Assembly (NCBI GenBank): GCA_947643945.1
Contig: CANRXN010000016.1
Coordinates: 1 to 9,988, forward strand
Source: an uncultured Clostridium sp.
Lineage (GTDB): Bacteria; Bacillota; Clostridia; TANB77; CAG-508
DNA length: 9,988 nt
Reading direction: 5' to 3'
Made by a program: the position numbers and the translations under genes. This document shows positions 1-8,041 of the stretch, one piece after another. Positions within the stretch are counted from its first letter, which is position 1; the number at the start of each line of letters is the position of its first letter. Below the pieces are notes generated by a model. The model was not told where the DNA came from. It did not search any database and saw only the letters and a program-made list of their open reading frames with translations.

Positions 1-2
1 TT

Positions 3-3000
3 GCTGAACCACAAGTAGACGAAAGCTTTATAGAAGAATACCCATTCCAAAAGCAAGACTATATATTCGGTATTGAATTCTTACCTCGGTCAATTTGATC
101 AAAGAGCAAACGCCTTAGAAGAATGTTTGCAAATACTAGCAGGAGGAAACAGACCAACTGCTAAATCTGCTAAAATTTATATCATGCAAGGAAATTTAAA
201 ACCAGAAGACAAAGAGAAAATCAAAAAATATATGATAAACCAAGTTGATTCCAGAGAATGCACCTTAGAAAAACCAAAAAACTTAAAAACCAAAATGGAA
301 GAACCAGCAGATGTAGCCGTAGTAGAAGGTTTTATAGGCATGACAGAAGAAGACTCTCATAAATTCTACCAAAAATATGGCTTTGCTATGGACTTTGCCG
401 ACTTAAAATTCTGCCAAAATTATTTTAAAGAAGTAGAAAAAAGAGACCCTAGCCTAACAGAAATAAAAATGATAGACACTTACTGGTCAGACCACTGTAG
501 ACATACTACCTTCTTAACCAAGTTAGAAGTATTAGACATCAAATGGGATTTACTAAAAAAAGTATATGAAGATTACTTAAAAGCAAGAGATATTGTCTAT
601 GAAAATAGAAAAGCAAAAGATATCTGCCTAATGGACGTAGCAACCATCGCAGCAAAAGAATTAAAAAAAGCAGGGTACATGAAAGAGTTAGACGAAAGTG
701 AAGAAATCAATGCATGTAGTATCAAAGCAGACATTTTAGTAGATGGGAAACCAGAAGAATATCTAATTATGTTCAAAAACGAAACCCATAACCACCCAAC
801 TGAAATCGAACCATTTGGAGGAGCAGCAACTTGTTTAGGAGGAGCTATCCGTGACCCGCTATCTGGAAGAGTGTATGTATATCAAGCAATGCGTGTTACT
901 GGTTGTGGCGACCCAAGAAAGACCGTAGAAGAAACGTTGCCAAATAAATTACCACAAAGAAAACTAACCAATGAAGCAGCAAGAGGCTACAGTTCTTATG
1001 GAAATCAAATAGGACTAGCCACTGGTCAAGTAGCGGAAATCTACCATGATGGGTATGTTGCAAAACGTATGGAAATAGGAGCATTAGTAGGAGCAGCACC
1101 AAAAGAAAATGTAGTTCGTACAAGGCCAGAGCCAGGAGACAAAGTTATTCTTTTAGGAGGAAAAACTGGTAGAGATGGTTGCGGTGGAGCAACAGGCTCT
1201 TCCAAAGCACATACAAGTGAATCACTAACCACTTGTGGAGCAGAGGTACAAAAAGGAAATGCCCCAGAAGAAAGAAAAGTACAAAGATTATTTAGAAATG
1301 CAGAAGTAACGAAAATTATTAAAAGATGTAATGACTTTGGAGCAGGTGGTGTATCTGTTGCCATTGGTGAATTAGCAGATGGATTAGTCATTAACCTAGA
1401 TAAAGTTCCTAAAAAATATGAAGGATTAGATGGAACTGAACTTGCTATTTCTGAGTCACAAGAAAGAATGGCAGTTGTAGTTGCCAAAGAAAATGCTGAT
1501 AAATTAGTAGAATTTGCCGAAAAAGAAAACTTAGAAGCAACAATTGTAGCAGAAGTTGTAGAAGAACCAAGAGTGAAAATGTATTGGAGAGGAAAACTAA
1601 TTGTAAATATTGCAAGAGAATTCCTAGACACCAATGGTGATGTGAAAAATGCTACAGTAGAAGTAGTAAAACCAGACGAAGAAAAATCTTACTTTAAACC
1701 AGAAAAGATAGAAAATCTAAAAGAAAAATGGGAACAAACCATTACAAATTTAAATTGTTGTTCTCAAAAAGGATTAGTAGAACGTTTCGATAGTAGTATT
1801 GGAGCCAATACCGTAATCATGCCATTTGGCGGGAAATATCAATTAACACCAGCTTTAGGTATGGTAGCAAGAATTCCAACCTTAAAAGGATACACAGATA
1901 GTGGAACCATTATGACTTATGGTTATAATCCTTATTTAGCAAGTTGGAGCCCATTCCATGGAGCCGTATATGCGATTGTCGAGTCAGTTTCTAAATATGT
2001 AGCGTTAGGTGGAGATTATAAAAAAGCCTACTTAACCCTGCAAGAGTACTTTGAAAAATTAAGAAATGAGCCTACTAGATGGGGTAAACCATTTGCTGCA
2101 ATACTTCGGAGCTTACCTAGTACAAAAAGAATTAAAAATTGCAGCAATAGGGGGAAAAGATAGTATGTCAGGTTCTTACAACGAATTAGATGTACCACCA
2201 ACAGTAGTATCTTTCTGTATTGGAGAGACCGATACCACAAAAGTAGTATCCAATGAATTTAAACAAACAGATTCTAAGGTAGTATTCTTAAAAACTAAAA
2301 TGGGACAAGAAGACATTATTGATTTTGACGATCTGAAAGAAAACTATGAGATTATCCATAGATTAATTGAAGAAGGAAAAGTATTATCAGTAAGTAGCGT
2401 TACTCACGGAGGAATAGCAGATGTTATTACTAAAAGTTGTATGGGAAACAAAATAGGATTTGAATTTGAAAAAGACTTGCCAGATTTATTTTATCCATAT
2501 TATGGTTCATTTGTCATCGAACTAAAAGAAGGGGTAGAAGTAGAAAAAGCGGAAGTTTTAGGAACAACAACCAAGCTAGAAAAAATTGTAGTAAACAACG
2601 AAGTAAGTTTTGAATTAGATAGCTTAATTAAAATGTGGGAAGAGCCATTAGAAAAAGTATTCCCAACGAAAGTAAAAGAAGAAACAAAAAAAGCAAACAA
2701 CATCTTAAGTAATAAAACTTGCACGATTACCCGTAAAAATCCAATTACCAAACCACGTGTCTTTATTCCGGTATTTCCAGGAACCAACTGTGAATATGAT
2801 TCAGCAAAAGCCTTTGAAGATGCTGGTGCAATTGCCAATACAGTGGTATTTAGAAACATAAAACCAGAAAACATTGCAGAGTCAATTGAAGTTTTTGCCA
2901 AAGAAATTGAAAAAGCACAAATTATCATGTTACCAGGTGGATTTAGTAGTGGAGACGAACCAGATGGTTCAGGAAAATTCATAGGAGCGGTCTTTAGAAA

Positions 3001-3548
3001 TCCAAAACTAAAAGACTTAATTCATAAACATTTATATGAAAAAGATGGCTTAATGTTAGGAATTTGTAATGGTTTCCAAGCACTTGTAAAACTAGGATTA
3101 CTACCTTATGGCGAAATTCGAGAAATGGAAGAAAAGGCACCAACCTTAACGTTTAATACCATTGGAAGACATATGTCAAGAATGGTAGAAACAAAAGTTG
3201 TTTCTAAAATGTCTCCTTGGTTTAGTGAAGTGGATTTAGGAGAACAATTCACGGTTCCAATTTCTCACGGAGAAGGAAGATTTATTGTGTCAGAAGAGTT
3301 AGAAAAAGAGTTAATTGCAAATGGTCAAATTGCAACACAATATGTAGATTTTGCCGGAAATGCTACTTATGATATCGCCTATAATCCAAATGGTTCTATA
3401 GATAGCATTGAAGGAATTACCAGTCCAGACCGGTAGAATTTTAGGTAAGATGGGACATAGTGAAAGATGCTATCGTGAGATTTTGAAGAATATGCCAGGT
3501 AAGATGGACCAAAAGATATTTAAGTCAGGCGTTAATTACTATAAATAA
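3..3548 (+). CDS. purL: Phosphoribosylformylglycinamidine synthase, long PurL-PurQ fusion, 5' partial, with three CGGN +1 sites
   Basis: Converts FGAR, ATP and glutamine to FGAM, step 4 of cytosolic IMP synthesis. The 5' end is outside the window. 1180 residues are visible, and roughly 60-80 are probably missing compared with usual clostridial long forms. Visible signatures in order: the LPGQFDQRA segment at about 81-110, TEIKMIDTYWSDHCRHTTF at about 450-515, ETHNHPTEIEPFGG at about 781-825, GRDGCGGATGSS at about 1170-1203, NDFGAGGVS at about 1331, and GGKDSMSG at about 2152. A C-terminal class I glutaminase follows, with FPGTNCEYD at about 2775, the nucleophile Cys in GICNGFQ (codon 3065-3067) and His/Glu in SHGEGRF at about 3263. 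The reading frame changes by +1 at 87, 2107 and 3431, each time at an in-frame CGG where the family has Gly. Frames 3, 1, 2 and 3 are used in succession, and no conserved residue is lost. Stop TAA is at 3546. I read the gene as functional, not a pseudogene. Confidence 0.93.
87..90 (+). other. CGGT +1 site 1 (purL, Gly)
   Basis: The upstream frame reads ...F-L-P then CGG. Zero-frame reading hits TGA at 96-98. Skipping one base gives LPGQFDQRA, the conserved PurL segment. The four bases CGGT therefore stand for one glycine. The protein matches the family on both sides with no residue missing or added. Confidence 0.9.
2107..2110 (+). other. CGGA +1 site 2 (purL, Gly)
   Basis: Context is CTT-CGGA-GCT. 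Upstream reads WGKPFAAIL and downstream reads AYLVQKELKIAAIGGKDSMSG. The family has Leu-Gly-Ala here, so CGGA replaces one Gly codon. The zero frame stops at TAG 2161-2163. Confidence 0.9.
3431..3434 (+). other. CGGT +1 site 3 (purL, Gly)
   Basis: Context is GAC-CGGT-AGA. Zero-frame reading gives CGG followed at once by TAG (3434-3436). The +1 reading gives SPDGRILGKMGHSER, the conserved PurL C-terminus, followed by 36 further codons to TAA at 3546. Here CGGN overlaps a stop codon in the zero frame. Confidence 0.9.
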
Positions 3549-3553
3549 GGAGG
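3547..3553 (+). promoter_or_regulatory. Ribosome binding site deciding the purB start
   Basis: AAGGAGG overlaps the purL stop codon. It lies 3 nt before ATG 3557 but 9 nt before ATG 3563. The second ATG has normal spacing and is the likelier start. The overlap with the purL stop suggests translational coupling of purL and purB. Confidence 0.75.
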
Positions 3554-3562
3554 AAAATGGAA

Positions 3563-4998
3563 ATGGAAAACAATATCTATAAAACACCATTAGCAGGAAG
3601 ATATGCAAGCGAAGAAATGAACCAGCTATGGTCAAACAACAGCAAATACACAACATGGCGAAAATTGTGGATAGCTTTAGCAGAAACTGAAAAAGAACTA
3701 GGAATTGATATAACAGACGAACAAATCGAAGAAATGAAAGCAAATGTAGAAAATATCGATTATGAAATTGTAAGCAAAAGAGAAAAAGAGTGTAGACATG
3801 ACGTCATGGCACATGTCTACGAATTTGGATTAAAATGTCCAACCGCTAAACCAATTATCCATTTAGGAGCTACCTCATGCTATGTAACAGACAATACAGA
3901 TGTCATTTTAATGACAAAAGCGTTGGAAATAGTAAAACAGAAATTAATTTTAGTCATCAATAATTTAAAAAACTTTGCGATTAAAAATAAAGGGGTAACT
4001 TGTTTGGGATACACACACTTTCAACCAGCCCAATTAACAACCGTTGGAAAAAGGGCAACTTTATGGCTACAAGACTTGTTAGAGGATTTAGAGGAATTAG
4101 AATTTGTGCAAAGTCATATGAAATTATTAGGTTGTAAAGGAACTACAGGAACCCAAGAAAGCTTTATGAAATTATTTAAAGACGAAGAAAAAGTAAAACA
4201 AGTAGATGGAAAAATCGCTGAAAAAATGGGATTCCAAAAAGTATATTCTGTATCACGGACAAACCTATACGAGAAAATTAGATACCAGGGTACTAAATGT
4301 GTTATCACAAATTGCTGGAAGCTGTTCAAAATTTGCCAATGACATGAGATTATTACAACACGAAAAAGAACTAGAAGAACCATTTGAAAAAGGACAAATT
4401 GGTTCCTCAGCCATGGCCTATAAAAGAAACCCAATGAGAAGTGAAAGAATAAACTCCCTAGCAAGACACGTTATGACCTTAACCATGGATCCTAGCATAA
4501 CAGCTGCAACCCAATGGTTAGAAAGGACATTAGACGACTCTGCTAACAAAAGAATCTGTGTACCAGAAAGCTTTTTAGCAGTTGACGCTATTTTGATTTT
4601 ATATGCGAACATCTCTAAAAATATAGTAGTTTATGAAAATGTAATAAAAACCAACATGATGCAAGAACTACCATTTATGGCAACCGAAGAAATCTTAATG
4701 AATGCCGTATTAAAAGGTGGCGATAGACAAGAATTACACGAAAAAATAAGAATTTACTCCATGGAAGCAGGAAAACAAGTAAAAGAACTTCGGAAAACCA
4801 AATGATTTAGTAGAAAGAATTGCCAATGACGAAACCTTTGGCTTAACCAAAGAAGAAATTATGCAAGCTCTAAACCCTGACCACTTATGTGGAAGAGCAC
4901 CAAAACAAGTAGAAGACTTTATGGAAGAACGAGTAAATCCTATTTTAGAAAAATATAAAGACTTAATAACTGATGCAGAAGTAGAAGTAAATGTGTAA
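3563..4998 (+). CDS. purB: Adenylosuccinate lyase, with two CGGN +1 sites
   Basis: Cleaves SAICAR to AICAR and adenylosuccinate to AMP, both releasing fumarate. With both CGGN words read as Gly the protein has 477 residues, a normal length for clostridial PurB. Visible family features: GATSCYVTDNTD around residue 103, the substrate-binding TxxTHFQPAQ-type segment (GYTHFQPAQLTTVGKRA) around residue 150, and the flexible signature loop GSSAMAYKRNPM with its catalytic serine near nucleotides 4404-4440. The frame changes at 4256 (V-S-G-Q-T-Y, residue 232) and at 4791 (K-E-L-G-K, residue 410). Between and after these sites the match continues without gaps. It follows purL by 14 nt, so the two are almost certainly co-transcribed. 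Start ATG 3563 is preferred over 3557 on Shine-Dalgarno spacing. The standard genetic code would split this into three fragments. Confidence 0.92.
4256..4259 (+). other. CGGA +1 site 4 (purB, Gly)
   Basis: Context is TCA-CGGA-CAA. The +1 reading gives V-S-G-Q-T-Y-x-R-K, the strongly conserved PurB segment. Zero-frame reading runs into unrelated sequence and stops at 4340-4342. Confidence 0.9.
4791..4794 (+). other. CGGA +1 site 5 (purB, Gly)
   Basis: Context is CTT-CGGA-AAA. Zero-frame reading stops at TGA 4803-4805. The +1 reading gives K-E-L-G-K-P-N-D-L followed by 62 more codons resembling the PurB C-terminus, including FGLTKEEI and a conserved-looking GRAPKQVEDF, to TAA at 4996. Confidence 0.87.
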
Positions 4999-5000
4999 GG

Positions 5001-5062
5001 AGGGATTTAGGGGACGTTCCTTAAAATCCCCAAAAGAGGGATTTAAGGGACACTCCTTAAAA
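5001..5062. repeat. REP-like palindromic repeat between purB and the HAD gene
   Basis: Two adjacent related modules. The first (about 5002-5030) is an imperfect palindrome running from GGGATTT through GGACGTTCC to AAAATCCC. The second (about 5037-5062) has GGGACACTCC in its centre. The same word family recurs at 5718-5771 and 7091-7224. The first module is the reverse-complement orientation of the 5740-5768 unit. No long T-run follows, so it looks more like an mRNA hairpin than a strong terminator. It resembles dispersed REP-type elements of Bacillota; that classification is inference. Confidence 0.75.
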
Positions 5063-5083
5063 TAAAATCTTAGGGGGAAGAAA

Positions 5084-5696
5084 ATGATAAAAAACATAGT
5101 GTTTGACTTGTCAGAGGTTTTAATATCACGGATATTCTGGCATAGAAAAGTTAATGGAAGAAAAGTACAGCATACCAGCAGAGGAATTCTTAAATCGCAA
5201 AAGAAGAAAAAACGAAAGATTTTTAGACTTAATGAGAGGAAACTTAACAGAAGAACAATATTGGGAAGAATTATTAGAAGATATGAATTGGAACATCACA
5301 ATAGAAGATTTGAAAAGAACTTCTCGAGAATACCTAAACCAGCCAGTAGAAGGAACCATGGAGATTGTTAAATCGTTAAAAGGAAAATATCAATTGATAT
5401 TGTTAACAGACCATGTAAAGGGCTGGATGGAATACTTAGAAGAACAAAATCAGGATATCAAAATATTTGATAAAATAATTGTTTCCTATGAACTGGGAAA
5501 TGTGAAACCAGACAAAGAAACTTTCCCCAAAGTACTGGAAAAAGCAAAAATATTAGCAGAAGAAACCTTGTTTATTGATGACCATGAAATTAATATAAAA
5601 AGAGCTAAAGAAGTTGGAATTCATGGAATTGTTTTTAAAAGTGCTAAGCAATTAAAGAAGGACTTAGAAGAAAAATATTCAATTTTAATAAATTAA
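5084..5696 (+). CDS. HAD-superfamily hydrolase, with one CGGN +1 site
   Basis: A 203-residue haloacid-dehalogenase-like hydrolase, probably a cytosolic phosphatase of unknown substrate. Motif I is the N-terminal IVFDLSEVLI with Asp8 as the likely nucleophile; Ser rather than Asp sits at +2. Motif II is LLTDH (Thr near residue 108), the motif III lysine lies in NVKPDKETF (near 141), and motif IV is LFIDDHE (Asp165-166). The cap domain lies between motifs I and II. Codon 16 is CGGA at 5129, and reading it as Gly joins the nucleophile segment to the rest of the protein. Under the standard code the start codon leads into an unrelated frame that stops at 5371. The gene has its own Shine-Dalgarno sequence (AGGGGG, 6 nt from ATG) and sits between purB and purD, flanked by repeats. 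A role in nucleotide dephosphorylation is possible from context but not shown. Confidence 0.85.
5129..5132 (+). other. CGGA +1 site 6 (HAD hydrolase, Gly)
   Basis: Context is TCA-CGGA-TAT. The +1 reading gives FDLSEVLIS-G-YSGIEKLMEE, which joins motif I to the cap domain. It has the same TCA-CGGA context as site 4 in purB. The zero frame remains open to 5371, so this site cannot be called from an early stop; it is called from the domain structure. Confidence 0.85.
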
Positions 5697-5717
5697 GAAT
5701 TAGGAGAGATAGAAGGA

Positions 5718-5771
5718 GTGTCCCCTAATCCCTAAAAGAGGGATTTTAAGGAACGTCCCTAAAATCCCTGC
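5718..5771. repeat. REP-like palindromic repeat between the HAD gene and purD
   Basis: The core 5740-5768 is a 29-nt hairpin: 13-nt arms (GGGATTTTAAGGA and TCCCTAAAATCCC) pair at 12 of 13 positions around a 3-nt loop. The identical 29-nt core is present at 7192-7220. The flanks (CCCCTAATCCCTAAAAGA on the left, TGCT on the right) are also shared with that copy, apart from one T indel. The purD Shine-Dalgarno follows at 5777-5783, so the hairpin could influence purD translation or mRNA stability. Confidence 0.8.
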
Positions 5772-5792
5772 TAAGAAAAGGAGAAAAAAAGA

Positions 5793-7091
5793 ATGAAAAA
5801 GTGTTTATTGTTAGGAAATGGTGGTCGTGAAGCGGTATTAGCAGAACAAATAGCAAAAGGATTTGCAGTTTATGCTATTTTACCATATGCCAATCCATCA
5901 ATTGTAGAAGCAGTAAAAAAATCAAATGGAAAATATATTATAGCAGACCCATTTGACAAAGACTTAGTAACCAAATTTGTAAAAGAAGAAGGCATTGAAG
6001 CTTGCGTTGTTAGCCAAGATAATTTATTACAAGAAGGTATGATTGACTTAGCAAGAGAACTTGGTTTAAAGACATTTGGACCAACCTCAAAAGGAGCTAA
6101 AGTAGAGTGGAGCAAAACCTATGCGTTAGAACTTGTTGAAAAATTAGCACCAGAAATGATTATTCGAAATGAAAGAATTTTTGACTTAGCAAAATTAGAA
6201 GAAGTAATGAAAAATTATGAAGATGATAGTTTTGTAGTAAAACCAGAAGGACTAACCGGAGGAAAAGGTGTTAAAGTAGGAGGTATTCACTTTAAGGGGA
6301 AACAAGAAGGTTTTGAATATGCAAAAGAATGCTTAGCACAAGATGGAAAAGTTATTGTACAAGACAAAGTAGAAGGTAGAGAATTTACCGTTATGGCATT
6401 AACGGATGGTAAAAATATCGTTGTAACACCAACCACTTTTGACTATCCTTATCGTTTTGACGAAGATAAAGGACCAGGAACTGGTGGTATGGGATGCTTA
6501 AGTTTTGAAAATGGATTATTACCATTTTTAGAGCAAAAAGATGTAGATGAGTGCGCTAAACTAATTCAAGATACCATCGAGTATGTAAATAAAGATAGCT
6601 TAGAATTTACAGGTGTTATTTATGGCGGATTCTTCAAATGTAAACAAGGAATTAAATTTATCGAATTTAATGCAAGATTTGGCGACCCAGAAGCAATCAA
6701 TGTCTTAAATTCATTAGAAACTCCATTTGCCGAAGTAATGGAAAACATTTGGGAGCAAAAATTATCAACTGAGAATTGTAAATTCAAAAAAGACTACACT
6801 TTTATGGTATATGTAGTAAGTCCAGATTATGCTATTAAAAAAGCAGAACCAATAGAATTTACCTTAAACACAAAAGCTATTCAAGAAAAGGGAGCAAAAA
6901 TCTACTTTGCAAGTACAAAACCAGTAGAAGGTGACCGCTACATGTCAGTTGGAACATCCAGATTATTTGGTGTTTTCACAAATGGCAATACCCTAGAAGA
7001 AGCAAAGCAAAAAGCATATGTGGCGATGGAAAATAATATTGACGAAAAATTAGATTATAGAAACGACATCGGGGAAATTTACGAACATTAG
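5793..7091 (+). CDS. purD: Phosphoribosylamine-glycine ligase (GAR synthetase), divergent type
   Basis: Joins glycine to phosphoribosylamine using ATP, step 2 of purine synthesis. The 432-residue protein has ATP-grasp architecture. An N-terminal LLGNGGREAVLAE (residues 6-18) replaces the usual GxGGREHA, so the common His is absent. Then come KPEGLTGGKGV (150-160), EGREFTV (194-200), GPGTGGMG (227-234) and the metal-binding EFNARFGDPEA (291-301). The LTGGKGVKV and GPGTGGMG variants resemble archaeal-type PurD more than the usual bacterial LAAGKGV; this is my impression from motif memory. A good Shine-Dalgarno (AAAGGAG) lies 9 nt before ATG. It contains no in-frame CGG and reads without any frameshift, making it an internal control for the CGGN rule: its out-of-phase CGGs at 5833, 6257, 6403, 6626 and 7070 are harmless. 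Confidence 0.92.
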   Translation: MKKCLLLGNGGREAVLAEQIAKGFAVYAILPYANPSIVEAVKKSNGKYIIADPFDKDLVTKFVKEEGIEACVVSQDNLLQEGMIDLARELGLKTFGPTSKGAKVEWSKTYALELVEKLAPEMIIRNERIFDLAKLEEVMKNYEDDSFVVKPEGLTGGKGVKVGGIHFKGKQEGFEYAKECLAQDGKVIVQDKVEGREFTVMALTDGKNIVVTPTTFDYPYRFDEDKGPGTGGMGCLSFENGLLPFLEQKDVDECAKLIQDTIEYVNKDSLEFTGVIYGGFFKCKQGIKFIEFNARFGDPEAINVLNSLETPFAEVMENIWEQKLSTENCKFKKDYTFMVYVVSPDYAIKKAEPIEFTLNTKAIQEKGAKIYFASTKPVEGDRYMSVGTSRLFGVFTNGNTLEEAKQKAYVAMENNIDEKLDYRNDIGEIYEH

Positions 7092-7224
7092 CAGGGATTA
7101 GGGGGACGTTCCTTAAAATCCCTGTTTCAGGGACTGAGGGACACTCTTTAAAAGAAAACAATAAAGGACTGTCCCCTTAATCCCTAAAAGAGGGATTTTA
7201 AGGAACGTCCCTAAAATCCCTGCT
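7091..7224. repeat. Large inverted REP-like repeat between convergent purD and purN
   Basis: The left arm 7091-7123 and right arm 7191-7223 are inverted copies matching at about 30 of 33 positions. Each arm contains the GGACGTTCC/GGAACGTCC hairpin, and a related module (GGGACTGAGGGACACTC) and a CTGTCCCC word lie between them. The right arm carries the same 29-nt core as 5740-5768. The structure sits at the junction of convergent genes, where a long hairpin could end transcription from either side. It overlaps the last codons and the stop of purN. Confidence 0.8.
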
Positions 7225-7783
7225 TAGTAAAACGATTTAGTACTTCGATTAGTTGAACCTTTTCTGCAGCTTGTACTTTAGAGGAAACATCTTCTGCTGT
7301 ATCAGTAGGCAATACCTGGACTTTGGTTTGACTAATAATAGCACCTTTATCATATTCATGATTTACAAAATGGATGGTGGCACCAGTAACTTTTTCTTTG
7401 GCTGCAACAACAGCTTCGTGAACGTGCATGCCATGCATCCCTTTGCCACCAAATTTTGGTAGTAAAGAAGGATGGGTATTGATAATGGTATAGCTATCAA
7501 GTAGTTTTGGACCAATCATTTTTAAGTAACCAGCAAGTACAATTAGGTCGATTTGATACTTGGAAAGTATGCTAGATAGTTCTAAGTCCCTTGCTTCAAA
7601 TTTTTTATTTTGAATGATATAAGTATCTATATGATTACTTTTGGCACGGGTTAAAGCATAGGCATTTGGATTATCGGAAACAACTAAATCAATTTTGGCT
7701 TCTAGTTCATGGCTACCTATACTGTCAATTATAGCTTGCAAAGTAGAACCGTTGCCAGAAGCAAATACAACTAAATGATACAT
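7211..7783 (-). CDS. purN: Phosphoribosylglycinamide formyltransferase 1
   Basis: Transfers a formyl group from 10-formyl-THF to GAR, step 3 of purine synthesis. The 190 residues are a normal length for PurN. Visible motifs: FASGNGSTLQAI (residues 7-18), the phosphate-binding start where most members have GSNLQA; the catalytic INTHPSLLP (101-109) with its Asn and His; KGMHGMHVHEAV (114-125); and HFVNHEYDKGAIISQ (138-152), where the catalytic-loop Asp is probably Asp145. It is the only pur gene here on the minus strand. The start ATG is preceded at 7 nt by AGGAGGT (7791-7797 on the + strand), so the gene carries its own initiation signals. The stop codon TAG and the last few codons fall inside a REP-like repeat, which may have replaced the original C-terminus. 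No frameshift is present; its single CGG straddles AAC-GGT. Confidence 0.92.
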   Translation of the reverse strand: MYHLVVFASGNGSTLQAIIDSIGSHELEAKIDLVVSDNPNAYALTRAKSNHIDTYIIQNKKFEARDLELSSILSKYQIDLIVLAGYLKMIGPKLLDSYTIINTHPSLLPKFGGKGMHGMHVHEAVVAAKEKVTGATIHFVNHEYDKGAIISQTKVQVLPTDTAEDVSSKVQAAEKVQLIEVLNRFTKQGF

Positions 7784-7815
7784 AAAAATTACCTCCTAAA
7801 TTGGTATATAAATGT

Positions 7816-7845
7816 AGTTTAGCATAAGAAAGGTAAGAAAGTCAA
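7816..7845 (-). promoter_or_regulatory. Candidate sigma-A promoter for purN
   Basis: On the minus strand TTGACT (7845-7840) is followed after 18 nt by TAAACT (7821-7816), about 30 nt upstream of the purN Shine-Dalgarno. The -35 is good and the -10 is mediocre. Nothing resembling a purine riboswitch or a clear PurBox was recognised in the 258-nt gap between purN and purF. Confidence 0.4.
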
Positions 7846-7885
7846 ATTAGCTCTTGGGTAAAAGCATAGCAAAGAAGTAAGAAGA

Positions 7886-8014
7886 CCTGTCCCAAAATGC
7901 GACAAAATGTCCGTATTGGTGCCTGTCCCAAAACACGACAAAATGTCCGTATTGGTGCCTGTCCCAAAACACGACAAAATGTCCGTATTGGTGCCTGTCC
8001 CAAAACACGACAGG
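7886..8014. repeat. 36-nt direct tandem repeat, three full copies plus a 21-nt partial
   Basis: Units start at 7886, 7922, 7958 and 7994 with an exact 36-nt period and no spacers. Units 2 and 3 are identical; unit 1 differs by two bases (TG for CA). Each unit begins CCTGTCCC and contains the small palindrome GACAAAATGTC. The truncated last copy ends in GACAGG and so forms CCTGTC/GACAGG ends. The array fills most of the gap between divergent purN and purF. The CTGTCCC words link it loosely to the GGGAC-type repeats elsewhere in the window. It could form several mRNA hairpins in the purF leader. Confidence 0.88.
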
Positions 8015-8041
8015 AAAACAAAAAAGAAAGGATAAAAGAAA

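Noticed and set aside
1041..1634. Long minus-strand ORFs inside purL and other genes (for example 1041-1634 and 2500-2982)
   Set aside because: They lie opposite strongly conserved coding sequence, have low-complexity hydrophobic Ser/Leu/Phe-rich translations and no ribosome binding site; they are shadows.
3557..3562. purB start at ATG 3557
   Set aside because: Only 3 nt separate it from the Shine-Dalgarno; ATG 3563 has 9 nt spacing.
5133..5371. A separate basic 95-residue protein from the zero frame after 5129
   Set aside because: The Lys/Arg-rich product is a shadow of the AT-rich HAD frame and loses all HAD motifs after the first; the +1 frame carries motifs II to IV.
7886..8014. CRISPR array
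   Set aside because: The 36-nt period is CRISPR-like in length, but the copies are directly adjacent with no variable spacers, and no cas gene is near.
7784..8041. Purine riboswitch upstream of purF or purN
   Set aside because: No recognisable purine-aptamer core or paired terminator/antiterminator was seen; the gap is mostly the tandem repeat.
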